Source: Verrucomicrobiales bacterium
GTDB lineage: Bacteria > Verrucomicrobiota > Verrucomicrobiia > Verrucomicrobiales > V1-33
Reading direction: 5' to 3'
Length of the DNA stretch: 44,059 bases
Assembly: GCA_947460575.1 (NCBI GenBank)
Contig: CANHIJ010000019.1
Location: 1-44,059 of the forward strand
The position numbers were made by a program, and so were the translations under genes. Positions 25,568 to 34,195 of this stretch are shown in pieces. How positions within the stretch are numbered: position 1 is the first letter of the stretch; the number at the start of each line of letters is the position of its first letter. The notes under the pieces were generated by a model. That model saw only the letters and a program-made list of their open reading frames with translations, was not told where the DNA came from and did no database searches.

Positions 25568-26407
25568 ATGAGACGTTTCAATTTATTCGCTTTGCTGATT
25601 TTCCTGGGCGCCCTGGTTTGGGTGTTCACGTTTGATACGCCCACGACCCGGGGGATTCAGGGGCGGGTGATGGCCTTCTTTTCTCCTTTCACGCGGGCGG
25701 GGGCTGCGGTGCAGGAGCGGGTGGCGGACTCCCACGAGGTGACGCCGGAGGCGGCGGTGCTCAAGATCGAGAATGAGCGGCTCACGTTGGAAAACGAGCG
25801 CTTGAAGATTGTGGACCAGCAACTGGCGGAGGCCCGGGCGCAGTTGGGGCAATTGCAGGCCCTGTTTAAATTTAATCAGCAGAGCAACTACCAGCTGACG
25901 GCAGCTCGGGTCATGGTGCGGAAAAATTCAGCGTGGTTTCGCCAGGCGACCATCGACAAGGGGGCGCTGCAGGGGCTTTCGGCGGGCAGCCCGGTGATCG
26001 TGCCGGAAGGCCTGGTGGGGCGCGTCGTCAAGGTGGGCCCGGAGGAGTCGGAGATCCTGCTGGTGACGGATGAGCTGTGCAAGGTGGCGGCGCAGATTGA
26101 GGGCACCGCGGAGCGGGGGGTGTTGGAGGGGGTGCGGGTGAGCACGAGTCGGCGCCCGGACTTGCGGCTGCGATTTTTGCCGCGCGACATCGACAAAAAT
26201 TTGGTGGGGAGGAAGGTGTATAGTTTGCCCGACTACATTAGCTTTCCTCCTAATATTTTGCTTGGCACGATTGCCGAATTCCGCGCGGGTGACTATTCCA
26301 CCGAAGCAGTGATTAAGCCTGCGGTCCAGAACTTGGACCGCTTGAAATATGTCTTCGTGATGGGTTTGGGCGCCGACGATAAATCCGCCTTGCCCGTGCC
26401 GCGATGA
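25568..26407 (+). CDS. mreC: Rod shape-determining protein MreC
   Basis: A 279-residue protein with a short cytoplasmic N-terminus, one membrane helix (residues 5-22), a coiled coil (about 60-100, rich in Glu, Leu and Arg: ENERLTLENERLKI), and the double beta-barrel periplasmic domain. Domain landmarks are VMVRKNSAWFRQATIDKG, GSPVIVPEGLVGRVVKVG and ILLVTDELCKVAAQI. MreC binds and activates PBP2 in the periplasm. The stop overlaps the mreD start (ATGA at 26404). Confidence 0.93.
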   Translation: MRRFNLFALLIFLGALVWVFTFDTPTTRGIQGRVMAFFSPFTRAGAAVQERVADSHEVTPEAAVLKIENERLTLENERLKIVDQQLAEARAQLGQLQALFKFNQQSNYQLTAARVMVRKNSAWFRQATIDKGALQGLSAGSPVIVPEGLVGRVVKVGPEESEILLVTDELCKVAAQIEGTAERGVLEGVRVSTSRRPDLRLRFLPRDIDKNLVGRKVYSLPDYISFPPNILLGTIAEFRAGDYSTEAVIKPAVQNLDRLKYVFVMGLGADDKSALPVPR

Positions 26408-27048
26408 TTTTTACGCTTTTATTATTTGCGGTGACGGGGCTGGCGCTGATTCTACAGGATTTCGTGCCGACTTTTGATTGGGCGTATGGATCGCGGATCT
26501 TTTTGGTGCCAGTGGTTTTCTTTGCGGGGGCGGTGAGCGTGCCCTTTCCGGTGATGTTGCTGCTGGCGTTTGCGACGGGTTTTGTGTGGGATGCGCGGAA
26601 TTTGGTGAGTCCGGACTACGGCGAGAAGCTGTTGGCGGGCTCGGGCAACATTCATTTTGGGGACATCGGGCAGATTGCCTACCAAATGGAGACGGCGATT
26701 CCGCAGAGTGGGGCCACTTTTGGGTTTTCGATTTTTCTCTATGCTTTGCTGGGGAGTTTTATGCAGGGCATCCGGCCCTTGTTTAGGAGGGGCCGGTGGG
26801 AGTTGCCGGTGCTGATGAGCGGGGTGGGGACCTTTTTGCTGCTGCTGCTGGAATTTTTGTGGATCAATTTTCGGCGCGGGGGCTTCGTTTTTCCGGTGGA
26901 GATTTGGTACCATCTTTTGACGACGGCCCTGCTTTCGATGTTTGTGGCTCCCCTGATTTTCTTTTTGCTGGATGCGCTGGCCCGGCTGAGTGGCTATCGC
27001 ATCCGCTATACTGGTCTTTCCAACCGCCGCTGGGCGCCGCCGACATGA
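26404..27048 (+). CDS. mreD: Rod shape-determining membrane protein MreD
   Basis: A 214-residue hydrophobic protein with about five or six helices and no extra domain, slightly longer than the usual 160-180 residues because of a loop around NLVSPDYGEKLLAGSGNIHFG. It overlaps both neighbours by ATGA, with mreC at 26404 and the PBP2 gene at 27045. Identification rests mainly on position and membrane topology, since MreD sequences are poorly conserved. It forms the inner-membrane part of the elongasome with MreC. Confidence 0.82.
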   Translation: MIFTLLLFAVTGLALILQDFVPTFDWAYGSRIFLVPVVFFAGAVSVPFPVMLLLAFATGFVWDARNLVSPDYGEKLLAGSGNIHFGDIGQIAYQMETAIPQSGATFGFSIFLYALLGSFMQGIRPLFRRGRWELPVLMSGVGTFLLLLLEFLWINFRRGGFVFPVEIWYHLLTTALLSMFVAPLIFFLLDALARLSGYRIRYTGLSNRRWAPPT

Positions 27049-29333
27049 TCACCAGCCACCGCCTTCGCCTGTATTTGCTGGCCCTGGTTATCCTGGGGGG
27101 CTTCGCCCTGCTCATGTACCGGCTCTGGGGGCTGCAGATCAACCGCCAGGACGAATTCATCGCCAAGCTGCCCGAAACCGATAAAGCCTACCAGCGCATT
27201 CCTGGGCCGCGGGGACGCATCTTCGACCGCAACGGGATTCCCCTGGCCGACAACAAAGCCAACCTGGAGGTCGGCCTGAATTTGGCGGAAGTGGAGCGCT
27301 ACTGGATGGAGGAAAACGCCAAAAAGCCCGCGGCGGACCGCCAAGAGCTGCCCAAATTCGTCTGGGGACCGCGCCGCGATCCGGACACCGATATTTTGCG
27401 CATCCTCAACCAGACGATCTTTCCCAAGCTGGATGCCTTGAGCCTCTACATTCAGCCGTCGGACAAGATGATCGACGACATCCGGATTTGGTATCGCGAG
27501 AACCGCGGCATCATTCCCTATCCCTATCAAAAAGCTCTGGACCGCGCCAACACCGAGGACTACCGGCGCTTTGCGGCCTACGCTGAGTACGCCAATGAGC
27601 TGCCGGGGATCACCTTGCGGGACCGCTCGACTCGCATTTACCCGCTCAAGGCCTTGGGGGCCCACGTGCTGGGGTACGTCAAGGCGGCGGGGCGGGAGCG
27701 CCCGGCTGACGAGGAGGCCACGCGTTGGCAATTTTTTGAGAACGACGACACCGGTATCGCGGGAGTGGAGAAAACCCTCGACGCCGACTTGCGGGGCAAG
27801 CCGGGCAAGCGGGTGTATCTTAAAAATGAGCACGGGCGCCTGGCGGATGAAATCGCTGCCGAGCGCGTCGAGCCGCTGCCGGGGGACGACGTCTACCTGA
27901 CGATTGATGCGCGCATTCAGACCATTGCGGAGATGGCCTTGCGGGAGGCGATTTATGCGCCAGGCAAAACGGGGATCGGGCGCGGGGCGGTCTCGGTGGT
28001 GGACCCCAACACGGGCGAGATTTTGGCCCTGGCCTCGGCTCCGTCCTTTGACCCCAATATTTTTATTCCCTTTATTCGGCAGGCGGATTGGGACGCCCTG
28101 CAGAAGGAGAAGAATCCCAGTTTGCCGATGGTGACGCGTTCGCTCAGCGCCTTTCCGCCGGGTTCCACTTTTAAATTGATCACCGGCATTGCGGCCTCCA
28201 TGGAGGACAAGGCGGGGCGGAGTTTCAACTGCCCGGGCTATGTCAGCTATGGGGGGCGGCACTTCAATTGTTGGACGGTGCAGCAGCACGTCTCCAGCCA
28301 CGGCACCCTCGGCATGGCCGAGGCCTTGAAGCGCTCCTGCAATTGCTATTTCTACCAGTGCGGGAACGCCGCGGGGATTGATCGGCTCGAGCAGGTGGCC
28401 AAGATGTTCGGGATTGGATCTAAACTGGGTATCCAGTTGGACTACGCGGTTAGCGATTTTATGCCGGGCCAGCAATGGTGGGCGCAGCAGAACCGGGGGC
28501 CCTGGACTTCGGCTAAGACCGCCAATGTATCGATCGGCCAGGGGGAGGTGCAAGCCACTCCGCTGCACATGTCCCTGATCGCCGGAGCCGTGGCCGCCAA
28601 CGGGAAAAGCTATCAGCCGACCTTGGTGCACCACCACGTGAAGCACAGTCGGAACAAGAACGGCGATCTGATTCAGCAGCGCACCGAGTTTAGCCCCAAG
28701 CTCAAATTCGACCTGTTGGATATGGGCGAAAACAGCGCCAAAGCGGCGGATTTGGAGACGATCCGCGAGGGGATGTGGAAGGTGGTCAATGACAAGTCTG
28801 GCGGCACGGGCAAATTGGCGGCCTTGCCCTGCGGCGTGGCCGGAAAGACCGGCACCGCACAAAAATGGCGCATCGACAAGGAAACGGGCAAGAAGATCGC
28901 GGACAACCACACTTGGTTTGTGGCGTTTGCTCCCTACGACGCCCCCAAGATCGCGGTCTGCGTCGTCATTGCCAATGCCAAGTCCGGGGGCGGCACCGCG
29001 GCCCCGGTGGCCAAGCGGGTCATCGAGCGCACCCTGGGTTTGGAGGACGGCAAGTTCCAACAAGCAGTCGGTCCGATCGAGCCCGCCCTGGGCCATTTTG
29101 ATTTCAGCGAAACCATTACCTATGAGGGCCAAGTTCAGCCGACGCTGGATCCCGGAGCGGAACCTGTGGACGCTGGCGAACCCCTCGAAACCGGCGAGCC
29201 CCCCGAAGAGCCGATCATTGTCAAACCAGTGCCAGAGGCGCCGCTAGTGGCTCCTCGCGTCGAAGAGGACATCCAGGTGGGCACCCAGGAAACCGATGTC
29301 CCCAAAAGCCAATTCAAAAAGCAGCCCGACTAG
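27045..29333 (+). CDS. mrdA: Penicillin-binding protein 2 (elongasome transpeptidase)
   Basis: A 762-residue class B penicillin-binding protein: one N-terminal helix (residues 9-28), a pedestal/dimerisation domain starting at RIPGPRGRIFDRNGIPLADN, and a transpeptidase domain. Active-site motifs are STFK in FPPGSTFKLITG, SCN in KRSCNCYF and KTGT in GKTGTAQKW. It cross-links lateral-wall peptidoglycan under MreC control. The start at 27045 overlaps the mreD stop; the open frame extends upstream but runs over mreD. The C-terminal 60 residues are an acidic, Pro-rich tail (for example EPVDAGEPLETGEPPEEP) not needed for the fold. Confidence 0.94.
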   Translation: MITSHRLRLYLLALVILGGFALLMYRLWGLQINRQDEFIAKLPETDKAYQRIPGPRGRIFDRNGIPLADNKANLEVGLNLAEVERYWMEENAKKPAADRQELPKFVWGPRRDPDTDILRILNQTIFPKLDALSLYIQPSDKMIDDIRIWYRENRGIIPYPYQKALDRANTEDYRRFAAYAEYANELPGITLRDRSTRIYPLKALGAHVLGYVKAAGRERPADEEATRWQFFENDDTGIAGVEKTLDADLRGKPGKRVYLKNEHGRLADEIAAERVEPLPGDDVYLTIDARIQTIAEMALREAIYAPGKTGIGRGAVSVVDPNTGEILALASAPSFDPNIFIPFIRQADWDALQKEKNPSLPMVTRSLSAFPPGSTFKLITGIAASMEDKAGRSFNCPGYVSYGGRHFNCWTVQQHVSSHGTLGMAEALKRSCNCYFYQCGNAAGIDRLEQVAKMFGIGSKLGIQLDYAVSDFMPGQQWWAQQNRGPWTSAKTANVSIGQGEVQATPLHMSLIAGAVAANGKSYQPTLVHHHVKHSRNKNGDLIQQRTEFSPKLKFDLLDMGENSAKAADLETIREGMWKVVNDKSGGTGKLAALPCGVAGKTGTAQKWRIDKETGKKIADNHTWFVAFAPYDAPKIAVCVVIANAKSGGGTAAPVAKRVIERTLGLEDGKFQQAVGPIEPALGHFDFSETITYEGQVQPTLDPGAEPVDAGEPLETGEPPEEPIIVKPVPEAPLVAPRVEEDIQVGTQETDVPKSQFKKQPD

Positions 29334-29335
29334 GC

Positions 29336-29411
29336 CTAGGCCCTTTTCCCTTTTTTTTCTTTCTCAACGAACCATTCCTGGCGCCGCGCGCGCTCCATCC
29401 CTCATCCAAAC
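29336..29411 (+). promoter_or_regulatory. Pyrimidine-rich leader of the RNase E/G gene
   Basis: The spacer after the PBP2 stop opens with a long C/T run (29341-29364, including eight consecutive T) and stays C/T-rich up to the start codon. It has no Shine-Dalgarno motif. The T run has no strong stem before it, so I do not call it a terminator; the gene may be read through from the mre operon. Confidence 0.35.
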
Positions 29412-31028
29412 ATGCTCTTTGCCGCAATGATTAAACGTATCCGCAGATTTTTCGGAGGTAACACTCCCTTCACCGAAGGCGTCCGCGTGGTCGTCAACAC
29501 TGAAAAGCTCGAACAGCGCGTCGCTCTCGTGGAGAACGGCATGCTCGAGGAGTACACCATTGAGCGCGCGGGCACCCAGCACATCGTGGGCAGCATCTAC
29601 AAGGGCCGGGTGCGCAACATTGAGCCCGGCCTCAAGGCCATGTTTATCGACATCGGGCTAGAAAAAAATGCCTTTCTGCACTTTTGGGACGCCATCCCCG
29701 CGGCCGACAACGAGGAGGCCGAGGAAGGGGGGCGCAACGACATTGAGGAAATTGACCGCGGGGGCCGCGGCAAGGTCAAGAAGAAGAAGATCACGGCGCG
29801 GGACATTCCCACCCTGTATCCCGTTGGCGCGGAGTTGTTGGTGCAAGTCACCAAGGGGCCCATCGGCACCAAGGGGCCGCGCATAACTACTAACATCTCG
29901 ATGGCGGGGCGCTTTTTGGTGTTGATGCCGCTGAACGACATGTTTGGCATTTCGCGCAAGATTGAAGAACCGCGCGAGCGGGATCGCCTGCGCAAGATTC
30001 TGCGCAAGCTCAGCGTGCCGGAGGGCATGGGGGTCATCATGCGGACGGTGTGCATGGGCAAGCGGGCGCGCTATTTTGTGCGCGACTTGGCCATGTTGGT
30101 GGAGCAATGGGAAGCCATCTCCAAGGTCGCGGATAGCCGCAAGGCGCCCTGCCTAGCCTTCCAGGAGCCGGATTTAATTGAGCGCACGGTGCGCGATTTC
30201 CTGACCGAAGATGTGGATGAGGTGATCTGCGACGACGAAGCCACCGCTTTGCGCATGCGCGATTTGGTGGGGCAGATTTCGCGCCGCTCCAAGAAGCGGA
30301 TTCGCTGCCAGCGCACGGCGGAGCCGATTTTTGATATGCTGGGGATCCAGAAGCAGATCGACAATGCGTTTAACCGCCAGGTGTGGCTGAAGTGCGGCGG
30401 TTATTTGGTAATCGACGAGACCGAGGCCCTTATTGCGATCGACGTCAATACGGGGCGCAACAAGGGAACGGACGACTTGGAGAAGACGATATTCCAGACG
30501 AACATGGAGGCGGCGGAAGAGGTGGCGCGACAGCTGCGCCTGCGCAATATCGGGGGCCTCGTGGTAGTGGACCTCATTGACATGAAGAGTCGCCGCGACC
30601 AGCAGGCGGTGTACAAGGCCATGAAGGACCGCCTGCGGCGGGACAAGGCCAAGACCCAGGTGATGCCCATTTCGCCCTTGGGGCTGATGGAAATGACCCG
30701 CCAGCGCCTCCATGAAAGCCTCAGCACGGCGGTCTACGACCCCTGTCCGACTTGTCAGGGGCAGGGCCGCATCAAGTCCACCGAGACGATGTCGGTGGAG
30801 CTGCAGCGCCGCGTCAACACGCTGATGCAAAAGTATCCCGACAGCGAGCACGACTTGTTGATCACAGTGCACCCGGATGTGATGCAGCGGCTGCGCACCA
30901 AGGACGAAGCCTTGTTAGTGGATTTGGAGCGCCGCCACCACGGGCGCCTTTCCTTCCGGGCGGATCCTAACTTGCACCGGGAAAATATGACGATTTTGAA
31001 CGCCCAGACCGGCAAGGAGATGAAGTAG
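29412..31028 (+). CDS. rng: Ribonuclease E/G family endoribonuclease
   Basis: A 538-residue protein of the RNase E/G type. It contains an S1-like RNA-binding domain (about residues 45-140, with GSIYKGRVRNIEPGLKAMFIDIG), split by a charged insert (EEAEEGGRNDIEEIDRGGRGKVKKKK), and the DNase-I-like catalytic core with IDVNTGRN and VVVDLIDM, the Asp residues that bind magnesium. Near the end CPTCQGQG provides the zinc-link cysteines used for oligomerisation. It lacks the long C-terminal scaffold of RNase E, so RNase G is the better name. ATG 29412 was taken; ATG 29427 (MIKRIRRFFG) is equally possible. It acts in rRNA processing and mRNA decay. Confidence 0.92.
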   Translation: MLFAAMIKRIRRFFGGNTPFTEGVRVVVNTEKLEQRVALVENGMLEEYTIERAGTQHIVGSIYKGRVRNIEPGLKAMFIDIGLEKNAFLHFWDAIPAADNEEAEEGGRNDIEEIDRGGRGKVKKKKITARDIPTLYPVGAELLVQVTKGPIGTKGPRITTNISMAGRFLVLMPLNDMFGISRKIEEPRERDRLRKILRKLSVPEGMGVIMRTVCMGKRARYFVRDLAMLVEQWEAISKVADSRKAPCLAFQEPDLIERTVRDFLTEDVDEVICDDEATALRMRDLVGQISRRSKKRIRCQRTAEPIFDMLGIQKQIDNAFNRQVWLKCGGYLVIDETEALIAIDVNTGRNKGTDDLEKTIFQTNMEAAEEVARQLRLRNIGGLVVVDLIDMKSRRDQQAVYKAMKDRLRRDKAKTQVMPISPLGLMEMTRQRLHESLSTAVYDPCPTCQGQGRIKSTETMSVELQRRVNTLMQKYPDSEHDLLITVHPDVMQRLRTKDEALLVDLERRHHGRLSFRADPNLHRENMTILNAQTGKEMK

Positions 31029-31051
31029 GCCCCACGGCGCCGCGGGGGATG

Positions 31052-31087
31052 GCCGCGGGGGGGAAAGGGCCGCTTTTCCCCCGCGGC
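31052..31087. terminator. Strong hairpin between convergent RNase G and fabH genes
   Basis: GCCGCGGGGG at 31052-31061 pairs perfectly with CCCCCGCGGC at 31078-31087, and a further AAA/TTT pairing is possible inside after two unpaired G. It stands 24 bases behind the RNase G stop and 18 bases behind the fabH stop on the other strand. No T tract follows outside the stem. It likely ends transcription from both sides. Confidence 0.55.
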
Positions 31088-31104
31088 TTCCGAGGATTGT
31101 CAGG

Positions 31105-32124
31105 CTACCAGCGGATCACGCTGGCAGCCCAGGCGAAGCCGGCCCCAAAGGCGACCAGGAGGACGTTGTCGCCGCGCTTGAGGACGCCGCTGCGGGCGGC
31201 CTCGTCGAGGGCGATGGCGATCGCGGCGCCGCTGGTATTGCCATAGCGCTGGAGGTTCAAAAAGGCCTTTTCGGGAGGGAGTCCGAGGCGCTCCCGGATA
31301 GCGTCGACGATGCGGATGTTGGCCTGGTGGGGGATGATCAAATCGATGTCAGCGGCGGTGAGGCCGGCGCGGGCGATGGCAGTTTCGCAAGCTTCGCAGG
31401 TATTTTTAACGGCGGCCTTGAAGACCTCTTTGCCCATCATGTGGATGATGGGTTCGGGAATGACGGCGCGGTGCGGGGGGGTGGTTTGGGCGCTTCCGAT
31501 GCCCGGGGCGTGCAGGATGCCGCTGAGGGTGCCGTCGCTGGCGAGGACGGAGGAAAGCAAGCCGGAGGATGGGGGGTCGCCGTCGCGGCGGCGGCGCAGA
31601 ATGGCGGCCCCGGCCCCGTCGCCAAAGAGGACACAGGTATTGCGGTCGGTCCAGTCGATCAGGGCGGAGAGCTTGTCGGCGCCGATGATGAGGGCGGTAG
31701 AGCGGTTGCCGCCGTTGATGAAATGGCGCGCGATTTGCATGGCAAAAAGGAAGCCGGCGCAGGCGGCGCTGACGTCGAAGGCCACGGCATTAGAGGCGCC
31801 GAGGTTTTGCTGCACGTAGCAGGCAGTGGAGGGGAAGAGGCTGTCGGGGGTGACGGTGCCGACGATGATGAGGTCGATTTCGGCGGCGGTGACGGAGGCG
31901 TTTTCCATGGCGCGCCGGGCGGCGTGGGTGCACATGTCGCTAGTGGTTTCGCCCGCGGCGGCGATGCGGCGTTCCTGGATGCCGGTGCGGCTCACGATCC
32001 ACTGGTCGGAGGTGTCCACGATTTTCGCTAGGTCGGCATTGCTGAGGACCTTTTCGGGGACGTAGCTGCCGGTGCCGACAATGGTGGTGACGCAGGGGGA
32101 CAGGTCGGGTGAGGAATGGCTCAT
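31105..32124 (-). CDS. fabH: 3-oxoacyl-[acyl-carrier-protein] synthase III (KAS III, FabH)
   Basis: A 339-residue thiolase-fold enzyme that condenses acetyl-CoA with malonyl-ACP to begin fatty acid synthesis. The catalytic triad is visible: Cys in VSAACAGFLFAMQ, His in IIPHQANIRIVDAI and Asn in RYGNTSGAAIAIA. The N-terminal TTIVGTGSYVPEKVLSNADL and SRTGIQERRIAA are typical of FabH. A slightly long loop (IGSAQTTPPHRAVIPEP) precedes the second half. On the minus strand it lies downstream of plsX, its usual partner, but about 2.1 kb away with a gene of the opposite orientation in between. Confidence 0.95.
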   Translation of the reverse strand: MSHSSPDLSPCVTTIVGTGSYVPEKVLSNADLAKIVDTSDQWIVSRTGIQERRIAAAGETTSDMCTHAARRAMENASVTAAEIDLIIVGTVTPDSLFPSTACYVQQNLGASNAVAFDVSAACAGFLFAMQIARHFINGGNRSTALIIGADKLSALIDWTDRNTCVLFGDGAGAAILRRRRDGDPPSSGLLSSVLASDGTLSGILHAPGIGSAQTTPPHRAVIPEPIIHMMGKEVFKAAVKNTCEACETAIARAGLTAADIDLIIPHQANIRIVDAIRERLGLPPEKAFLNLQRYGNTSGAAIAIALDEAARSGVLKRGDNVLLVAFGAGFAWAASVIRW

Positions 32125-32306
32125 GCGGGGCGCGGCGGACAGGGTAGGGAGGTCCAGGGGTAGTCCTTGTGGAAACGCGGAAAGCCCCCCCCCGCAAGGC
32201 GAAGTTTTCTGGCGGCGGGTCGGGATGGGCCGAATGAAAGAAGCGGGTCGGCGGGTCGGTTGAGAAGAGCGCTCGGCCTTGGCAGGCGGAGCCTCCTTCT
32301 ATTGTG

Positions 32307-34148
32307 ATGCACACGAGTTCATTTTATTTCAAAAGGCCTGCGGCGCGAAGCGCTTGGTGGGGCGCGGTTTGGTTTGGGCTGCTGGCGGCTGGGGCGTGGG
32401 GAGAGGGGACCGAGGGGGGGCTGCGGGATACCCGGGCGGACAGTTGGGTGGCCAGCGATGCCTTGGGGCGGGTGCTGCCGGACCTCCGCGAGGTGGGCCC
32501 GGCCCGGGCCGATCGGACGGTGGGGCTGTTTTATTTTCTTTGGCTGGGGGCCCACGAGCAGGGCGGCCTTTTCGACATCAGCAAAATTCTCGCGGCCAAC
32601 CCGCAGGCCATGAGCCAGCCGGAGGATCCGCGCTGGGGGCCGCGGCATGTGCCGCACCACTGGGGCGAGAGCCGCTTTGGCTACTACCGCAGCGACGACC
32701 GCTGGGTCCTGCGCCGCCACGCTCAGATGCTGGCCGATGCTGGCGTCGACACCCTCATTTTTGACGTCACCAACCAGGTGACCTATGCCCACGAGTACCA
32801 TGCTTTGTTAGAAGTGTTTGCGGAGGTGCGGGCGGCGGGCGGGCGCACTCCGCAGGTGGCTTTTCTCTGTCCGTTTGGGTCGCCTGCAAAGGTTGTGAGG
32901 GAGCTGTGGAGGGATCTCTATGCGCCGCGGGTGGGGGAGGCTTTGTGGTTTCGCTGGAAAGGGAAGCCCCTGATTTTGGCGGACGAGGCGCTGCTGGGGG
33001 ACGCGGCGGACCCTGAGGTGGAGGCGATCCGGAAGGCGTTTTCGTTCCGCAAGCCGCAGCCCGACTACTTTCAGGGGCCGGGGGCAGTGGAGCAATGGGC
33101 TTGGCTGGAGGTTTCGCCGCAGCACGTGTTTCGGGTGGCGGGGGTGAAGGAGCAGATGGCGGTGGGGGTGGCGCAGAACGCGGTGGGCGGGCGGCTGGGT
33201 TCCATGAGCGAGGTGGGGGCGCGGGGCCGGAGCTTTCATGGCGGGGCGGTGGACCGGCGGCCGGGCGCGGTGCGCCTGGGCCTGAACGTGGCCGAGCAGT
33301 GGGAGCGGGCGCGGCGCGAGGATCCCCTCTTTGTGTTTGTGACGGGTTGGAATGAATGGATTGCCGGGCGCTATGACGAATTTAACGGAGTGCGCCTGCC
33401 GGTCATGTTTGTGGATCAATTTGACCAGGAGCACAGCCGCGACATTGAACCCATGCGAGGGGGGCACGGCGACGACTATTACTATCAATTAGTGGGCGAC
33501 ATCAGGCGCTACAAGGGGGTGCGGGCGGGCCCAGCCTTGGGGGCGCGGCAAACGGTGGACCTGGCGGCGGGCTTTGCCCAGTGGGAGGCGGTGCGCCCGA
33601 TTTTACTCGACGACGCCGGGGACACCGCGCCGCGCGACCACTTGGGCTACGCGGGGCACACCCGCTACGTGAACCGGAGCGGGCGCAACGACATCGTGGC
33701 GGCGCAGGTGGCGCGGGATGAACGCAGCGTCTATTTTCACGTGCAGACCCGCGCATTGCTGACGGATCCTGCGGAGCCGGGCTGGATGTTTTTATTGATG
33801 GATGGGGACGGCCGCCGGGAGACCGGCTGGGAGGGTTATGAGACCCGCTGCGGGGGGGCCGGGGCGGCGCCGGGGACGGTGCGCCTGGAGCGCTGGGGGT
33901 CGGGCGGCTGGGAGTGGCTGCGGGATATTCCGCGCGTTTGGCAGGGGCGAGACCTGCAAGTCGCGGTGCCGCGGGAGGACTTGGCGCTGGCGGCGGGCCG
34001 GGAGGTGCCGGATTTTAAATGGGTGGACCACCAACCGGAGGGCGGCACCGCCCTCGATTTTATGGACCAGGGGGATGCGGCTCCCAATGGGCGCTTCAAC
34101 TGGCGCCTGGAGCCGGAGGGAGGGGCGGCTCGTCCCGCGGGGCCCTAG
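32307..34148 (+). CDS. Secreted glycoside hydrolase family 71/99-like protein
   Basis: A 613-residue protein with a signal peptide (residues 1-32, ending near GAWGEG). Residues about 50-400 form a TIM-barrel-like domain with VGLFYFLWLGAHEQGG, DRWVLRRHAQMLADAGVDTL, LWFRWKGKPLILAD and FVFVTGWNEWIAGRY, the pattern of GH71/99-like proteins in Verrucomicrobiota and Planctomycetota. The C-terminal 200 residues look like a carbohydrate-binding beta-sandwich (GWMFLLMDGDGRRETGW). The substrate is unknown; GH99 enzymes act on mannans, GH71 on alpha-1,3-glucan. The ATG at 32307 was preferred to GTG 32304. The 182-base divergent spacer to fabH contains no promoter I can define. Confidence 0.78.
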   Translation: MHTSSFYFKRPAARSAWWGAVWFGLLAAGAWGEGTEGGLRDTRADSWVASDALGRVLPDLREVGPARADRTVGLFYFLWLGAHEQGGLFDISKILAANPQAMSQPEDPRWGPRHVPHHWGESRFGYYRSDDRWVLRRHAQMLADAGVDTLIFDVTNQVTYAHEYHALLEVFAEVRAAGGRTPQVAFLCPFGSPAKVVRELWRDLYAPRVGEALWFRWKGKPLILADEALLGDAADPEVEAIRKAFSFRKPQPDYFQGPGAVEQWAWLEVSPQHVFRVAGVKEQMAVGVAQNAVGGRLGSMSEVGARGRSFHGGAVDRRPGAVRLGLNVAEQWERARREDPLFVFVTGWNEWIAGRYDEFNGVRLPVMFVDQFDQEHSRDIEPMRGGHGDDYYYQLVGDIRRYKGVRAGPALGARQTVDLAAGFAQWEAVRPILLDDAGDTAPRDHLGYAGHTRYVNRSGRNDIVAAQVARDERSVYFHVQTRALLTDPAEPGWMFLLMDGDGRRETGWEGYETRCGGAGAAPGTVRLERWGSGGWEWLRDIPRVWQGRDLQVAVPREDLALAAGREVPDFKWVDHQPEGGTALDFMDQGDAAPNGRFNWRLEPEGGAARPAGP

Positions 34149-34195
34149 CGGCGCCTCCACGCAGACTGGCTTTGCCGGGGCGCTCCAACTTGGGT

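Noticed and set aside
27006..29132. A 708-codon minus-strand frame opposite the PBP2 gene
   Set aside because: The + strand frame contains the complete STFK, SCN and KTGT motifs. The minus frame is Arg/Gly/Pro-rich without any motif and is a GC-driven shadow.
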